A DNA stretch of 64,000 nucleotides from Macrosoma leucophasiata (GCA_036365455.1 JAWQUS010000019.1:10454001-10518000); one strand, 5' to 3'. Numbered from the stretch's first letter, positions 33,613 through 44,737 are shown. Translations and numbers: made by a program. The notes: generated by a model from the letters alone, not told the origin.

Positions 33613-35337
33613 CCGCGGTAAAAGAGTTTACAAATAATAATTATGTAGTCTTTGTAGATAATCTTATGGTGTTGGTTAATAATGCAACGAGTTGTCGAGA
33701 CTGGGCGAGTTTCTCTTCCCCTCACCCACTCGGGTAAGCAGGATAGTAAATAGCTGCCTCGACGAACTTCGTATCGCCTTAAAGGTATAAATAAACAAAT
33801 TAACTGTCCAAAAAATCGAAAAAAATAAATGGTGAGAATCATCCTTACCATATAGGAATATAAAAAAAGACTACAATCGATTCTCATACACACAAAATTT
33901 CATTATGATCGATCTAGCCGCTGCGGAGGAGTATTGTTACAAACACTATCACACGAGATTTTTTTAAATATGTTAGATATTATAACAATACATCATTCTT
34001 GCCTTTCAAAATCACCAGGAAGGTTAAAAAACGATAGCTCCGGTTTTGATGATGCAGAGTTCAAACAGTCGTATACCACGCAATACGCTCGTGGCATCTA
34101 TAAAACACTCGTGGAAACAAAAACAAATCACAACGTGACCGCTCGTCTCGACGCGTCACTCGCTACTGTAGCACCGCGAGAACCGCTTAGAGGCCTCGTA
34201 GATGCGCATGTATGTGTGCGTGTGCCGTTTTGAACACTTTGTACCTAGTTTCCTCACTGTTCTCTATTTACATTGTGCTTTGGTGACTTATGAGGGTATG
34301 TAAAAAAATTGTCGGAACTAAAATCAAATAAAAATTATATAAAATGCCGTGTAGTGTATTGATACACAATACAAAATAATATTCATGTTAATTAAAATTA
34401 TGATGATCATGGTTTGCTCTTTGAAGTTTTAATAAATAAATACTGATGTATTTTATGTTCATATTTTTTTGAAGTGAGAACTTCTTTATTGGCTTGGACA
34501 TTTTTTGTGATGGGTAAAAAATGTTAAACTTGCGTGAGCACACGTGACCTGATCGAAAGTTCATAAGACGGAGGGAGAGTAGATCGCCAGCGTAGCCAGC
34601 CAGAAAGTATCTCCCTATATTTCTACCGCTTGTCAAATTAAACTATATTTTCTTATTAATTCTATTTATGACTCGTATTTATGGAACTGCATGATATCAC
34701 ATATATTGGTACGAGTATCCGATCCTATCAAATACCAACGTAAAAAGAATCGGTCAATACGAAATAGCTCCTACAACATGGCAATAGAGCGTAAATTTAG
34801 CTTTTGATTACTAAGATAAGTTAATTTCTTCTCTCTCTCTCTTTCTCTGTCGTTTGATATAGTGTTGCCGTTTTCAATTGACGGACTACTAATTAAGCTC
34901 ATTTCACTATATTTTAATAGTCACACTGTTTAAGGTGGCTTTTTAAATTACTAATAAAAAACAATCGTCAATCGTTAAAACGTCAATCGTCCGAATGAGG
35001 AGATGTAAATAATTTGGCGAATCAGTATTTTCTATGCTAATATAACAAACAAGGTGATAGTAATTACACTTAAGTAAAAAAGTACTTAACACAAAGTAGG
35101 AATCAACTGCAGTCTTGATTTTGAACTAAATTTTACTCATGGGGCAATGAGTAATAATGGAGCTTATACTACAACAGTAACAGTTTTGATTCAACGACCT
35201 AAAATACTACCTATAACATTTGCAGGCGTTTCTTTTTGTCTGAGGTATCTTCCAATTTTAACATATTAAATATTGTAGTTAATATATTAGGGTCGACACT
35301 GATATCTATTACATGGAACAAAACGTAACTACGTTTT

Positions 35338-35600
35338 TAGTGGTGGTAGGAGTTCCAGTGTTGGTAAGTAAGCCACCGCATTATCTAATATTAATAATCT
35401 GCCAAATGGTAATGTTCCGCACTATCGTGTTCCGGTTAAATGGCTCTGTAATAACTCTCACAAAGACAAAACAAGTAAGGTGTCAGGGTTGAAGACGCAA
35501 CTGTAATTTGATTTCTGGTCTATGTTTTAGTGTGAATAGACTGCAGTCATCAATCAACATCAATGTGAACTGCATGCTTGTTTGCCACCTTTATCACATG
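35338..35600 (+). mobile_element. Family A repeat, old copy
   Basis: Recognisable as GGTAATGTTCCGCACTATCG and AACATCAATGTGAACTGCAT, but many changes and a deleted hairpin. Confidence 0.65.
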
Positions 35601-35615
35601 ATTAGAAAATCCTAG

Positions 35616-35761
35616 CCCCCTTATTCATAAACGTACATTAGATACGTTTTAACTATAGAATGCTTTGTCTTTGTCAGTTGCATTGTCAAATGTGCAGGAT
35701 AGGAAAAGACAAAAGAGAGATTAGCAACACTTTAGCTGAAATACGTTTATGAATAAGGGGG
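35616..35761. mobile_element. Family F MITE, full copy
   Basis: 146 bp, both 20-bp TIRs intact, in the same orientation as the copy at 11756. Confidence 0.8.
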
Positions 35762-36390
35762 TTAGTGTTTATCTACATGACATAGTGTACTTGAATGAAT
35801 GTATTCACTTCTACCTTCCCCTTCGAGAATTACAGGAAGTTATGCAGTTTTATAAGGTAACTAAACTTTGCTATAAGCTCCCTCTTTCTCAAGTTCTCAA
35901 GACACGATGTGTATGTACAGTACCTAGCAAGAAATATTGCAAATCGAGCCTATGAAAGAGACAATTGGCTAGTTTCTACGCAGTATGTATAGTACACACC
36001 CAAAATCAATGATGTTATATGTTACCAAAATAAACTGAGATCTATTTTGTTGATATAGTAGATGTATGCTTTATAGTAGATTCTTGTACATGGTGTAATT
36101 ACATATTATAGTAGTTTATTTATTACTAGAGTGGGAATACTCGATTATGACGTTTGACCGGAATAAAGACGGAATTTCCGTGAATTTGTTTACGTAAAAT
36201 ACGCAGTTTTCCTTAATGTTTTTTGATTGTGATGTAATTAAATGCATGTGGTGTTAATGGTGTTATTACTGTTAATAAATATAACGTGGTTTTAATATTG
36301 AATTGCGATCATAGTCGTTTTTTAACAAGATAAACTCAAAAACAATATATAGCAACAGGATTTCTAGTTTTCGGCATAAAAAAACCTATT

Positions 36391-36435
36391 ATGCCTCATG
36401 ATCTAAAGGAAATAGGTGTGAGGAAAGCTATAATG
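36391..36435 (+). CDS. maf-S: maf-S putative first coding exon (residues 1-15)
   Basis: ATG at 36391, 15 codons ([15 protein letters not shown]), donor GTGAGT at 36436, phase 0 as needed by the next exon. An in-frame TAA at 36331-36333 with no Met between sets the start. The ATG lies in a small inverted repeat (GGCATAA at 36374 and TTATGCC at 36389). The N-terminus is not conserved among small Mafs, so an undetected alternative first exon is possible. Confidence 0.6.
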
Positions 36436-39400
36436 GTGAGTGAGGGATAGATCAGTGACTAGTACACGGTATGAACTATAGAAATCGATTACGATGACTT
36501 GCTTTTTTTCACTGAACGGTACTTTGAGGAAATAGCGTTGTTCAGTGTTACTTGCATTAAATTACTCACTGCAGCTACCAGTTTGTACTTTGTGCAGTTA
36601 TATCTTGGTTACCAACACCCTAAGCATCATATCTTGTAAGTTTTTTGCAAGTTACCTAAATAATTCTCCAAATATTCGTGAATTCTGCACAGAGGCTTAA
36701 CTTAAGTTTAAGGTGATAGAGGTCAAGTGTAGGGGCTCGAGGGTGTAGGCACCATTGCATTTGTATGGTGCTGTAACAATTATTTATTTATTTAACTTCT
36801 ATGCACTCAAATGATAGGCACATAAGGCGGACTTAATGCAACTACAGGGCATTATCAACCAGCCAACCTTTGGGTTGTGTTGAGAATATATGAATAGGTG
36901 CTGAGAGGTTATAATATATACAGTGGGTAATTATGTAAAATGCAATATATATATATATATATATGTCGGAGAAAGCATATTCACGTTGACATCATAATTA
37001 GTGGTTACGTCTTTGGTGGGCTTCATGAGGGTTAAATGCGAGCACAAAACAATAAATCACTATTTTTAGACAGTTTTATTCACTTTTACAAAATGACACT
37101 GTTTTATCTTACATTCAAAACTTGGCAATAATTAGATACACTTTTAAACCTATAACGAGCAGCGGGTTCGCGACACCAATCTAACCTCGCCAATCAAATT
37201 AGCACTCCATCTCCATAATGCAACGCAATAATCATAATCCTTATATCATAATAGGTACACCTCGATTCATCTCAACAACATAAACTTCACCATGAAAACC
37301 AACCATCACATTCTTTTCTTAAAAACTGCGATTCGTCACCAAGGGGTACCAATACAAGTAAATACTATGTCTGTCAGAAATGGCGCCTCGACCCCGCTCG
37401 AGGCTACTCCTCTACTCGGTAATAATATAATTTAAAAATACAATTCTTCTTTAAAAGAAATAGTGATTTTAAACAAATAAAACAAAACTCTTCCTCCGAC
37501 ATATATATATATAAAACACAGAGACAACAATTTTACTACGGTCTCAGAGGTGGCAACGCATCTGCATTTTGACCTCTGGTCTTTATGTGTCTATAGGCTA
37601 CAGCACTGGAATTCTACCACCAGTAGGAATTGGTCAAATACATATTTTTTTAATGTTCCTTACATTAAAAGTGGCAAGCATGCAGTTTGCATTGATGTTA
37701 AGTGATGACTGCAGCCTATAGACACAATGACCAGAGGTCAAAATGCAGATGTGTTGCCACTCCTGAGCCTAAGGTGTTAAGCCTCTGTGCTGGAAATTAT
37801 TTTAATTAAAAATAGGGCCTTACACTACCACCTGACCGGAACACAATAGTGCTTAACACTACCATTAAACCAGGGTTAGGTACCTTTTATATGAAGGTAC
37901 CTGACATTTGCTGAACAGGACACCTTTTTGGCAGCTTTGAGACACATATTATGTATTAATTTCTAGAAAATGTGTTGTCTTTTCTCTGTTACCTGTTACG
38001 TTTTATATCTGTTTTATGTGTCTCGCTGTGTGTCAAATAAATGTTTCTTATTCTTTTAGAGGCAAGTATATTAGATAATGCGGTGGTTCCTAAGCCCGCG
38101 AGTTCCGTCACTGGAGCTCTACCACCAGTAATACTTGTACTTGTACTTTGACAGGGGGGCAAGCCTGTATATGGCTACTCCTCTCCCATGTTGCTTTAAT
38201 GGTAATCACTATACGTCTCATAATTTCCAGGCTCCCTTGTCACCGACACCGTGTGCGGAGATCAGTGATGACGAGCTGGTGTCCATCTCCGTGCGCGACC
38301 TGAACCGCCAGCTCAAGATGAGGGGCTTGACTAGGGACCAGATTGTGAGGTGAATATTGGTTAACAATATGTGTCCATTTAGTGTGAAGTGCCAAGCGTC
38401 ATTTTTTTTATGTAATGGAAGTGGCAAACAAGCGTGTAGTTCACATTGATGTTAAGTGATGACTGCAGCCTATAGACACTCACACGAAGACCAAGGTCAA
38501 AATGCAGATGCATTACCACTCCTGAGGCCTAAGGTGTTATGCCTCTGTGCCAGAAATTACAGGGCTGTTCATTACCACCTGACCGGAACACGATAGTGCT
38601 GAACACTACCATTTAGCAGGAAATATATTAGGTAATGCGGTGGTGCCTACGCTCGCGAGCTCCGTCACTGGAGCTCTATCACCAGTAGATAGACCGTCTT
38701 CTTTTTATTCGTAGACTCAGTAATGCCTACTAGTCTTTCATAACTATAGCTCTATCACCAGTATGTTTTATCCATATATTATCTATTTCAGAATGAAACA
38801 ACGTCGAAGGACTCTCAAGAATCGAGGTTACGCGGCGTCATGTCGTATCAAACGAATTGAGCAGAAAGATGAATTGGAGACTGAGAAAAGTCAGGTTAGT
38901 ACTGCTCTATGCAGTGGTGTAGCTATAGGGGTCGACGGAGGCCCTCACCGGGTGCCACCCGTTTGGGGGTAGCATCGGGTGCCACCCGTTTGGGAGTGAC
39001 ACCCTCTCTTTAAATAAACAACATTTGAGCGGTTAGAAGTGAAAGCGCAACACTAATGTTTGGTACCACGATGACACTCAAGTAGCGTATTTGCTCAATT
39101 AGCCCCTAATTGAGCAAATAAGCTAATAGAGCGCCCTTCGCGCACACCGGTGGACAATTGAGAAATAAGGTTCAAAAGAATGGGGAGTATTTCCTTTTTT
39201 TTTTTGCTCATCCGCCCCGGGTGCCATCCATTTTAGCTAGGCCACGGCACATCGCGGACACTCCGCCAAAATTCCATACTAACGCTTAATTTGGTTTCTA
39301 TTACACAGCCATCAATCAGTGACGTGTATTTACACGCGCACCTGTGTGCGTAGCACGTACAAAATACCAATCGTCGCCCATAAGAGAGGAAGGGGTTGAG

Positions 39401-40940
39401 TGATGCGGGCAAATCGGGCGGGACGTCGAAGTGTCCGTTCTATACGTAGTATTATTACATATTCTCTGGCCACGGGCTGTATGTTTTTAGTCCAATGCCA
39501 AGAATACAAATCCCAATGGGTCGAGTGTCCCAGTGTAACAGCTGGCCCCTCAAAAAGATAGTTGAATGCTAAAAAGTGATGCGATCTTAACCTGTGTCAG
39601 AGAATATGTAATAATACTACGTATAGAATGAACACTTCGACGTCCCGCCCGATTTCCCCGCATCACCCAACCTCCTCCCCTCTTATGGGCAACGGTTGGT
39701 ATTCTCTACGTGCTACGCACACAGGTGCACGTGTAAATACACGTCACTGATTGATGTCCGTGTAAGAGACCAAATTAAGCGTTTGTATGGAATTTTGGCG
39801 GAGTGTCCGCGGTGTGCCTTATTGCGGGTATAATTTGTAATGTAACAGGTGGAGGGGGTATTGAGATCCTCGGCCACATGATCAAACTCTGAGGGTGGCA
39901 CTGGGAAAGTTCTGAAAATGATATAGATTAGGTAATGCGGTGACAGAGAATATGTAATAATACTTCGTATAGAATGGACACTTCGAGAACGTCGATGCCC
40001 GATTTCCCCGCCTCACCCATCACCCCCTCTCGAGAGGCAGTTTTTTTTTATGTAATAGAAGAGGCAAACAAGCGTGCAGTTCACATTGATGTTAAGTGAT
40101 GACTTCAGCCTATAGACACCCACACAATGACCAGAGGTCAAAATGCAGATGCGCTGCCACTCCTGACGCATTAGGTGTAATGCCTCTGTGCCGGAAATTA
40201 CAGGGCCGTACATTACCACCTGACCGGAACACGATAGTGCTAAACACTACCATTAGATAATGCGGTGCTCCGTCACTGGAGCTCTACCACCAGTCTAAAT
40301 AATTGGATAAACTTCAACAGGGAGGATGCGAACGGGCGAGCGAGCGGTCTATTTTTAGTTAATTTCGTCACGTAGTCAGTGCGACGACTTATTTCACAAT
40401 TGTTTTAGGTCAGGTTCCCAAACTATTTTTTCTTGTAGGCCTCTTTAATTTTTTTTCTGGTTTCCGTGGACTACTACATTTATATCACATTCCCATATTT
40501 CCAAATTTTATTCACGCCTACGTAGACCCCCATCGAGTCCCATGGACCCCAGGGGGTCTATATGGACCACTTTGGGAATCACTGTTTTAGGTCATAAAAC
40601 CCTACGTGCTACATTTGTGTGTGCGTATGTACTGTGTGCGCGTGTAGTGATTGATGTCTGTGTAATAGGTTACCAGAATAAGCGTTTTTATGGAATTTTA
40701 GCTGAGTGTCCGAGGTGTGGTGGTGTGATGCCTTTAGCGCCATGGTTCTTTGATATCTATATAAAAAAAATAACGGATAATCTCTGTTTCCAGGAATGGC
40801 ACGATATGGAGACGATGCAGGAAGAAAACACACGTATACGGGATGAAATAGAAGCCCTACGTGGGAAATATGATGCCCTCAAACGTTTTGCACTGATGAA
40901 AAATATACCTTTACCTTCGGACCTCGATATACTACCTTGA
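36391..40940 (+). CDS. maf-S: Small Maf bZIP transcription factor (4 coding exons)
   Basis: Exons 36391-36435, 38231-38349, 38792-38894 and 40794-40940 join in phase to 137 codons and a TGA. Order: short N-terminus; extended homology region [19 protein letters not shown] (about residues 26-44); basic DNA-binding region [20 protein letters not shown] (56-75), essentially the invariant Maf sequence; leucine zipper (about 83-118) with L, E, M, I, L, L at the heptad d positions. No transactivation domain, as in MafF/G/K. Small Mafs dimerise with CNC proteins (CncC/Nrf2 in insects) and bind antioxidant-response/MARE sites in the nucleus. Introns 1 and 3 are 1.8-1.9 kb and full of repeats. Family assignment is very secure; exon 1 is less so. 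Confidence 0.95.
36964..37501 (-). mobile_element. Solo LTR
   Basis: 538 bp starting TGTCGGAG and ending CTCCGACA, embedded in an AT microsatellite that supplies matching TATA flanks. On the minus strand an AATAAA lies about 120 bp before the end, as expected for R-U5, so minus is the likely orientation. No internal retroviral genes, so it is a recombined solo LTR; Gypsy versus Bel-Pao cannot be told. Confidence 0.7.
37650..38130 (-). mobile_element. Family A repeat split by a 190-bp insert
   Basis: 37662-37868 (tail to ACACTACCATTAAAC) and 38062-38130 (GGCAAGTATATTAGATAATG to CTACCACCAGT) are continuous in other copies. The insert 37870-38060 ends TGTCAAATAAATGTTTCTTA, like a LINE 3-prime end. 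A rearranged A fragment lies just upstream (37548-37632). Confidence 0.75.
38231..38349 (+). CDS. maf-S: maf-S exon 2 (extended homology region)
   Basis: 119 nt, phase 0 in and 2 out; acceptor TAATTTCCAG, donor GTGAAT. Encodes [17 protein letters not shown], then [20 protein letters not shown]. The QLKMRGL form with the extra KM is characteristic of insect small Maf. Upstream in-frame codons back to 38135 derive from repeat DNA and are not coding. Confidence 0.95.
38398..38690 (-). mobile_element. Family A repeat, full length
   Basis: In maf-S intron 2, 100 bp before exon 3. Phrases TTTTATGTAATGGAAGTGGC to CTCTATCACCAGT. Confidence 0.85.
38792..38894 (+). CDS. maf-S: maf-S exon 3 (basic region)
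   Basis: 103 nt, phase 2 in and 0 out; acceptor TATCTATTTCAG, donor GTTAGT. Carries the whole DNA-contacting helix: [16 protein letters not shown] with the Maf-specific Tyr in place of Ala, then [12 protein letters not shown] starting the zipper. Confidence 0.97.
39246..39830. mobile_element. Foldback element with arms of about 235 bp, family K
   Basis: 39246-39480 (GCGGACACTCCGCCAAAATT to TATTACATATTCTCTG) is repeated inverted at 39597-39830. The 115-bp centre has AATCCCAATGGGTCGAGTGT and CAGTGTAACAGCTGGCCCC, also found at 22110-22160. Arms contain GTGACGTGTATTTACACG. Single arms of the family lie at 55866 and, shortened, at 44570. Confidence 0.8.
40041..40294 (-). mobile_element. Family A repeat nested in family K
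   Basis: T run start, CACTACCATTAGATAATGCG with an internal deletion of the GGCAAGTATATTAGG part, end CTCTACCACCAGT. Confidence 0.8.
40411..40584. mobile_element. hAT-type MITE with perfect 8-bp target duplication
   Basis: 174 bp, starts CAGGTTCCCAAACT and ends TTTGGGAATCACTG. TTTTAGGT occurs at 40403-40410 and again at 40585-40592, the 8-bp duplication expected for hAT. A related but unflanked sequence is at 27475-27605. Confidence 0.85.
40794..40940 (+). CDS. maf-S: maf-S exon 4 (zipper and C-terminus)
   Basis: 147 nt with stop TGA at 40938; acceptor TCTCTGTTTCCAG. Encodes [35 protein letters not shown] and a short [10 protein letters not shown] tail. MafK has ENSSMRLELDALRSKYEAL at the same place. 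Confidence 0.96.
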   Translation, partial: EWHDMETMQEENTRIRDEIEALRGKYDALKRFALMKNIPLPSDLDILP

Positions 40941-41081
40941 GACATGGCTGTATGGCAACGAGTTTATATACAGGGTTAAATATATCTAACGCATAAATCG
41001 TCTAAGGTGAGTTAGGTACGTTAAAAGTAACAACTTTTGTTCTATGACTTTTTCCAAAACGCAGTACATCACATGATAAGA

Positions 41082-41087
41082 AATAAA
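41082..41087 (+). terminator. Candidate maf-S polyadenylation signal
   Basis: First AATAAA after the stop codon, 142 nt downstream. Position is plausible; no transcript evidence. Confidence 0.4.
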
Positions 41088-41099
41088 ATCGCTTCAAAT

Positions 41100-41705
41100 G
41101 GGACTTCTATCAATTATTAGCACTACGTTTCATAGGTATATTTTTACATAGGTACAAACGTCAGCTGTTTACATAACGTGAAGTTAAGTATTAGAACTGC
41201 AAATTCTATTTATTATTTTTTGTATGGTAAAAAAAAATATTGAATAAGAAAAAGTTGTACAACATAAGTATTAGTCTTGATGAGCCAAAGCCTCCCTTTA
41301 AGAATTTTGCACTGGTTACAAATAACCCTGTATAAATAATATGCCTGGTTTGCACTTTGTTAAGTGCAGGTGCGAGTGTTACGTTTGTAGCGTTCCACTA
41401 CATAAGGCGCCATCTAGTGGAGCACTGACGAAATACAAAGTGCTTGTCTAATACGGAAGATGGCGTTTGATAGAGTTACATCGCACATACGAAGTTTTCT
41501 CAAGAGTTGCCTTGTATACAATTTCACAATGTTAATTGTCGGGCCGCACTTGATATTTGACAAAGTTTAAATCAGGCATTATAGTGATTTTTGATTATGT
41601 GTTATAAGAAGTAGAGTCTATAAAGTCTATTTTACTTATAAATAATACATTCCTGTGTTATAATTGTTTATAGAAACACTATACTATACAAATAGCGATA
41701 TTAAA
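41100..41705. other. Downstream of maf-S; one short dispersed repeat
   Basis: 41390-41520 (GGCGCCATCTAGTGGAGCAC, CGAAGTTTTCTCAAGA) resembles 57925-58030 in reverse. Otherwise AT-rich without a gene. Confidence 0.45.
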
Positions 41706-41709
41706 CTTT

Positions 41710-42180
41710 TTTATGTAATGATTGTAGCAAACAAGCACGCAGTTTAGATTGATTGACTGTTGTGCTTCTATGATAGCATAGAGCAACACGGGCCACCGGC
41801 CGCGGCGGAACGGAGGGGAGTAGCCATATGCAGGCTTTCTCCGCTGTCAAAGTACAAGCCCAAGTGGCCCTATGCCTGTCGCCTAGATGTTTAAATGTGT
41901 GCGTGTAATTGTTTATGTATTTTGTTAAAGTCCAGGTGTGAGTTTCGTAGTAATAGACGATTTTTGCAGTGTGTGTGTGTCACACGCATTTCCCCCCGCA
42001 GAAAATGACAGACTGTTTTGCATCGGTAATAAACGGTATGGCTTCTCCCCTCCAATCCGCCGCGGCCGGTGGCCCGTGTTGCTCTAATGGTGGTAGTTAT
42101 TATAGGACCAAACATTACTATCTAACTGGAACAAGATAGTGTTGAACACTACCAATTGGCGACAGATAGATTAGGTAATG
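41710..42180 (-). mobile_element. Family A repeat split by element J
   Basis: Left piece TTTTATGTAATGATTGTAGC; right piece 42095-42180 (CTAACTGGAACAAGATAGTG to GATTAGGTAATGCCTACGC). Old, diverged copy. Confidence 0.65.
41780..42085. mobile_element. TA-flanked TIR element, family J, short copy
   Basis: TIR of about 48 bp: GAGCAACACGGGCCACCGGC then CGCGGCGGA.GGAGGGGAG at both ends, with TA on each side (41779-41780 and 42085-42086). A GT microsatellite is inside. TA target suggests a Tc1/mariner-type MITE. Confidence 0.75.
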
Positions 42181-42184
42181 CCTA

Positions 42185-42470
42185 CGCACGACTGAACTCT
42201 GCCGGAGAATGACAAAGAATGACTCTTTTTCTTTTCTTTTTACTCTTTGTTATCAGTTTGTAAAGGGGAAATGAGACATTCTACTGATATACTTTTTACA
42301 TGAGTATATTATATTTAGTTTTATCTTAGTGATATTCTTGACTATACATATATTTTTTATCTTGTTTGACATGTATATCAATTGTATTCATTTTAATTTA
42401 TTTTGTTTGTTTTTGATGTGTCATTAGAGGTGCCTGTCACCCTAAATGAATAAATGAGTTTCTGATTCTG
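42185..42470 (+). mobile_element. LINE 3-prime end fragment
   Basis: Same tail as 10990-11310, ending in a short GATTCT repeat. Confidence 0.85.
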
Positions 42471-42589
42471 ATTCACTCAATCCACGTTTTTTTGGATCAT
42501 AATTAGCAAACGAACTTATAGTCCACACCACCGACTTAAGGACTAATATTTAAGGCACAGATCTTTAATGAGATATTTGGTTTTTATGT

Positions 42590-43050
42590 ATGTATGTATC
42601 TTCACGCCAGGTCCCAAACGTAGGTAGCCGAGGTAGGTAGGCAGAGAGTGTGGAGCGCCAGATATCCCGATCCTGACACACCTCCGGTGCCTCATCTACA
42701 TTCATCATTCTCTTCATACACGCACGCCGATTCCTAAAACTTTTGACCCCACCCTCAGACAGAACTCGACCTATTTGGTCGGGGTAGGTTTTTATGTAGA
42801 TATCAATAACCTTCAGTATTGCTTTTACTTGCCATTTGGACTGCTTGCTACTTTCATGACATATAAGAAAATGTTGAACGAAATTCGGCAAAAATACGTT
42901 ACAAATCTAATTAAATGTATGTATGTATCTTCACGCCAGGTCCCTAACGGGGTAGGCAGAGAGTGTATCCCATATCCATCAGACAGAACTCGACCTATTT
43001 GGTCATGGTAGGTCAGTCTTGGTCTTCCTGGGCCTCTGCAACTAATTAAA
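42590..43050 (-). mobile_element. Two RTE 3-prime ends in tandem
   Basis: 42593-42790 ([19 protein letters not shown] frame) and 42917-43045, both oriented minus and both ending in the GTATGTATCTTCACGCCAGG tail. Confidence 0.8.
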
Positions 43051-43259
43051 TGTAGTTTGTAAAATATATTGTTAATTATGAATAAAATATTTTTTAGGAA
43101 AAGTATTTGTTTTATTTATCTGTTTGTATGTATATCTATAGAAATAAATAAAATTGGAGTGTCTGTTAAATGCATATGTATGTATACACGGTACATATAC
43201 CTAAACAACAATTTTTGTCTGTCTGTCTGTTTGTCCCGGCTTATCTCGGAGACGGCTAG

Positions 43260-43530
43260 ACCGATTTCGACGGGACTTTCACTCGCAGATAGCTAATGTA
43301 ATACGAGTAAGTAGTAACTTAGGCTATTATTATACTATAGTACATTTTGAAAGAATTAAAAATGTACAATAGTTGCGCCTACGACTTCGTCCAGGTGGGA
43401 TTTTTTCAATAAAATTAAGTTAAGTAAAATTGAAAATAAAAAATTAATTGAGGCAATAGATTGAATTAAAAAATATTTGGTACTGAACAATTATACATTC
43501 TCACGCTAACAAAGTCGCGGGCACAGCTAG
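43260..43530 (+). repeat. Helitron-like repeat
   Basis: GACGGCTAGACCGATTTCGA, GACTTTCACTCGCAGATAGC and the end GTCGCGGGCACAGCTAGT. CTAG/T end as in Helitrons; hairpin weak. Confidence 0.5.
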
Positions 43531-43617
43531 TCAATAAACATAATAATGTAGGCGTCTTGACGTGACGATCACAACTCCCTCTGGTGGAGGGGAATTCTTC
43601 CACTAGTGCAGTCAGTG

Positions 43618-43752
43618 AAGCGAACAATGGCGGTCAAACCATTCCAATAGGGCGGTAGTAAATATAACAACGCGGGTTGGGCAGCAGCGTCCCGCGATAA
43701 AACTATCGCCACTGCGATCGCCAATCCGCCTGCCAAGCGTGGCGATTATGGC
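43618..43752 (-). repeat. Family N repeat
   Basis: Longest copy; minus strand reads GGATTGGCGATCGCAGTGGC, ATCGCGGGACGCTGCTGCCC and a further 40 bp (TATTGGAATGGTTTGACCGC). The same order at 55020 continues into LINE coding sequence, so N may be a piece of a LINE. Confidence 0.65.
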
Positions 43753-43765
43753 GTATTCTCTGATG

Positions 43766-44150
43766 CAGGGTTTCTCAAAGTGGGGTACGCGTAGGGGTTC
43801 CCCATTCGACGGCAGGTTCGCGACAAGATTTACTATAAATTGACTTGATGCAGAGTTAGAATTAAGGTTAAAATTGTACAAAAATACTCCTAAAATTGAC
43901 TCCATTGTGACAAGAAACAAGCACATCCATCACATTAACAGTAGTACAATATTTTTCTTTTGGCACTTTTTTGCTACCTTTTATTGAAATAAAAACTATT
44001 TTCTTCATCAGTAAATTTTATTGTTTTCTTTGCTCCCCTCCAACGAAAACAAATTTAGGGGGGGGGGGGGTCAATTAGTTGAGGGGTGCGCTCTCACCTG
44101 GATACTTTTCAACAGGGGTAGGTACGTGGAGCCGACAGTTTGAGAAACTG
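43766..44150. mobile_element. hAT-like MITE, 385 bp
   Basis: Begins CAGGGTTTCTCAAAGT and ends TTTGAGAAACTG. Flanks CTCTGATG and CTCTAATA agree at 6 of 8 positions, a decayed 8-bp duplication. Contains a 12-G run. Confidence 0.7.
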
Positions 44151-44162
44151 CTCTAATATCTC

Positions 44163-44290
44163 AGAAATGGTCTCAGAGGTGAAAACGCATCTGCATTTTG
44201 ACCCCTAGTTTTTGTGTAGATGTTTATAGGCTGCAGTTATCACTTAATATCCATGTGAACTGCAAGCTTGTTTGCCATCTTCATAAAAAA
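44163..44290 (+). mobile_element. Family A fragment
   Basis: AACGCATCTGCATTTTGACC to TTTGCCATCTTCATAAAAAAA; 3-prime half only. Confidence 0.7.
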
Positions 44291-44737
44291 ATGCCTTTGT
44301 ATCGGAAATTACAGAGCCGTAGTTCCACTAATGTACTTTATCTTTATGTCGCATTTTGGTCATATAGATTGCTAAACCGAGACCATATCTAGAATCGAAG
44401 TCTGCGGCAGTGTTATTAGATTTTTCTAATAGATAAATCACAGCTACAGATAGATTCTCAGCCGTACGCAGTTTGGAAATGTGCCCGATTAATGTGTTAG
44501 GCTCGCTACTTAATACATGGAACTGAAAAGACGTTTTTTATAGCACAGACGAAACAAACACAAACAAACGCTTAATTCGGTCTCTATTACACAGACATCA
44601 ACCAGTGACGTGTATTCACACGTGCACCTGTTAATCTGAATCTGAATCACCTGTTAATCTAAAACCTCACCACGTAATCACCAAGGGGGAGGAGGGGGGT
44701 CAATACGACGCTAAAAACATCACGTGATTAATGGATG

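Larger units (their letters stand above)
32273..36390. other. Intergenic region between divergent Rtf1 and maf-S
   Basis: About 4.1 kb. Holds a duplicated segment (32645/33215), a family B SINE, a decayed family A copy, a family F MITE and otherwise AT-rich sequence (33600-35330) with no gene. Promoters of both genes must lie here but no motif was decisive; 36160-36200 has TGACGTTTGACC near the maf-S start. Confidence 0.6.
39944..40740 (+). mobile_element. Family K copy carrying two nested insertions
   Basis: Same order as 27110-27440, but split after CGAGAGGCAG (40040) by a family A repeat and after TTTTAGGT (40410) by a MITE. It ends only 50 bp before the last maf-S exon. Confidence 0.75.

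Noticed and set aside
38135..38230. Met-initiated extension of maf-S exon 2 to 38135
   Set aside because: The extra codons derive from repeat DNA, a good acceptor lies at 38230, and small Maf proteins have no such N-terminus.
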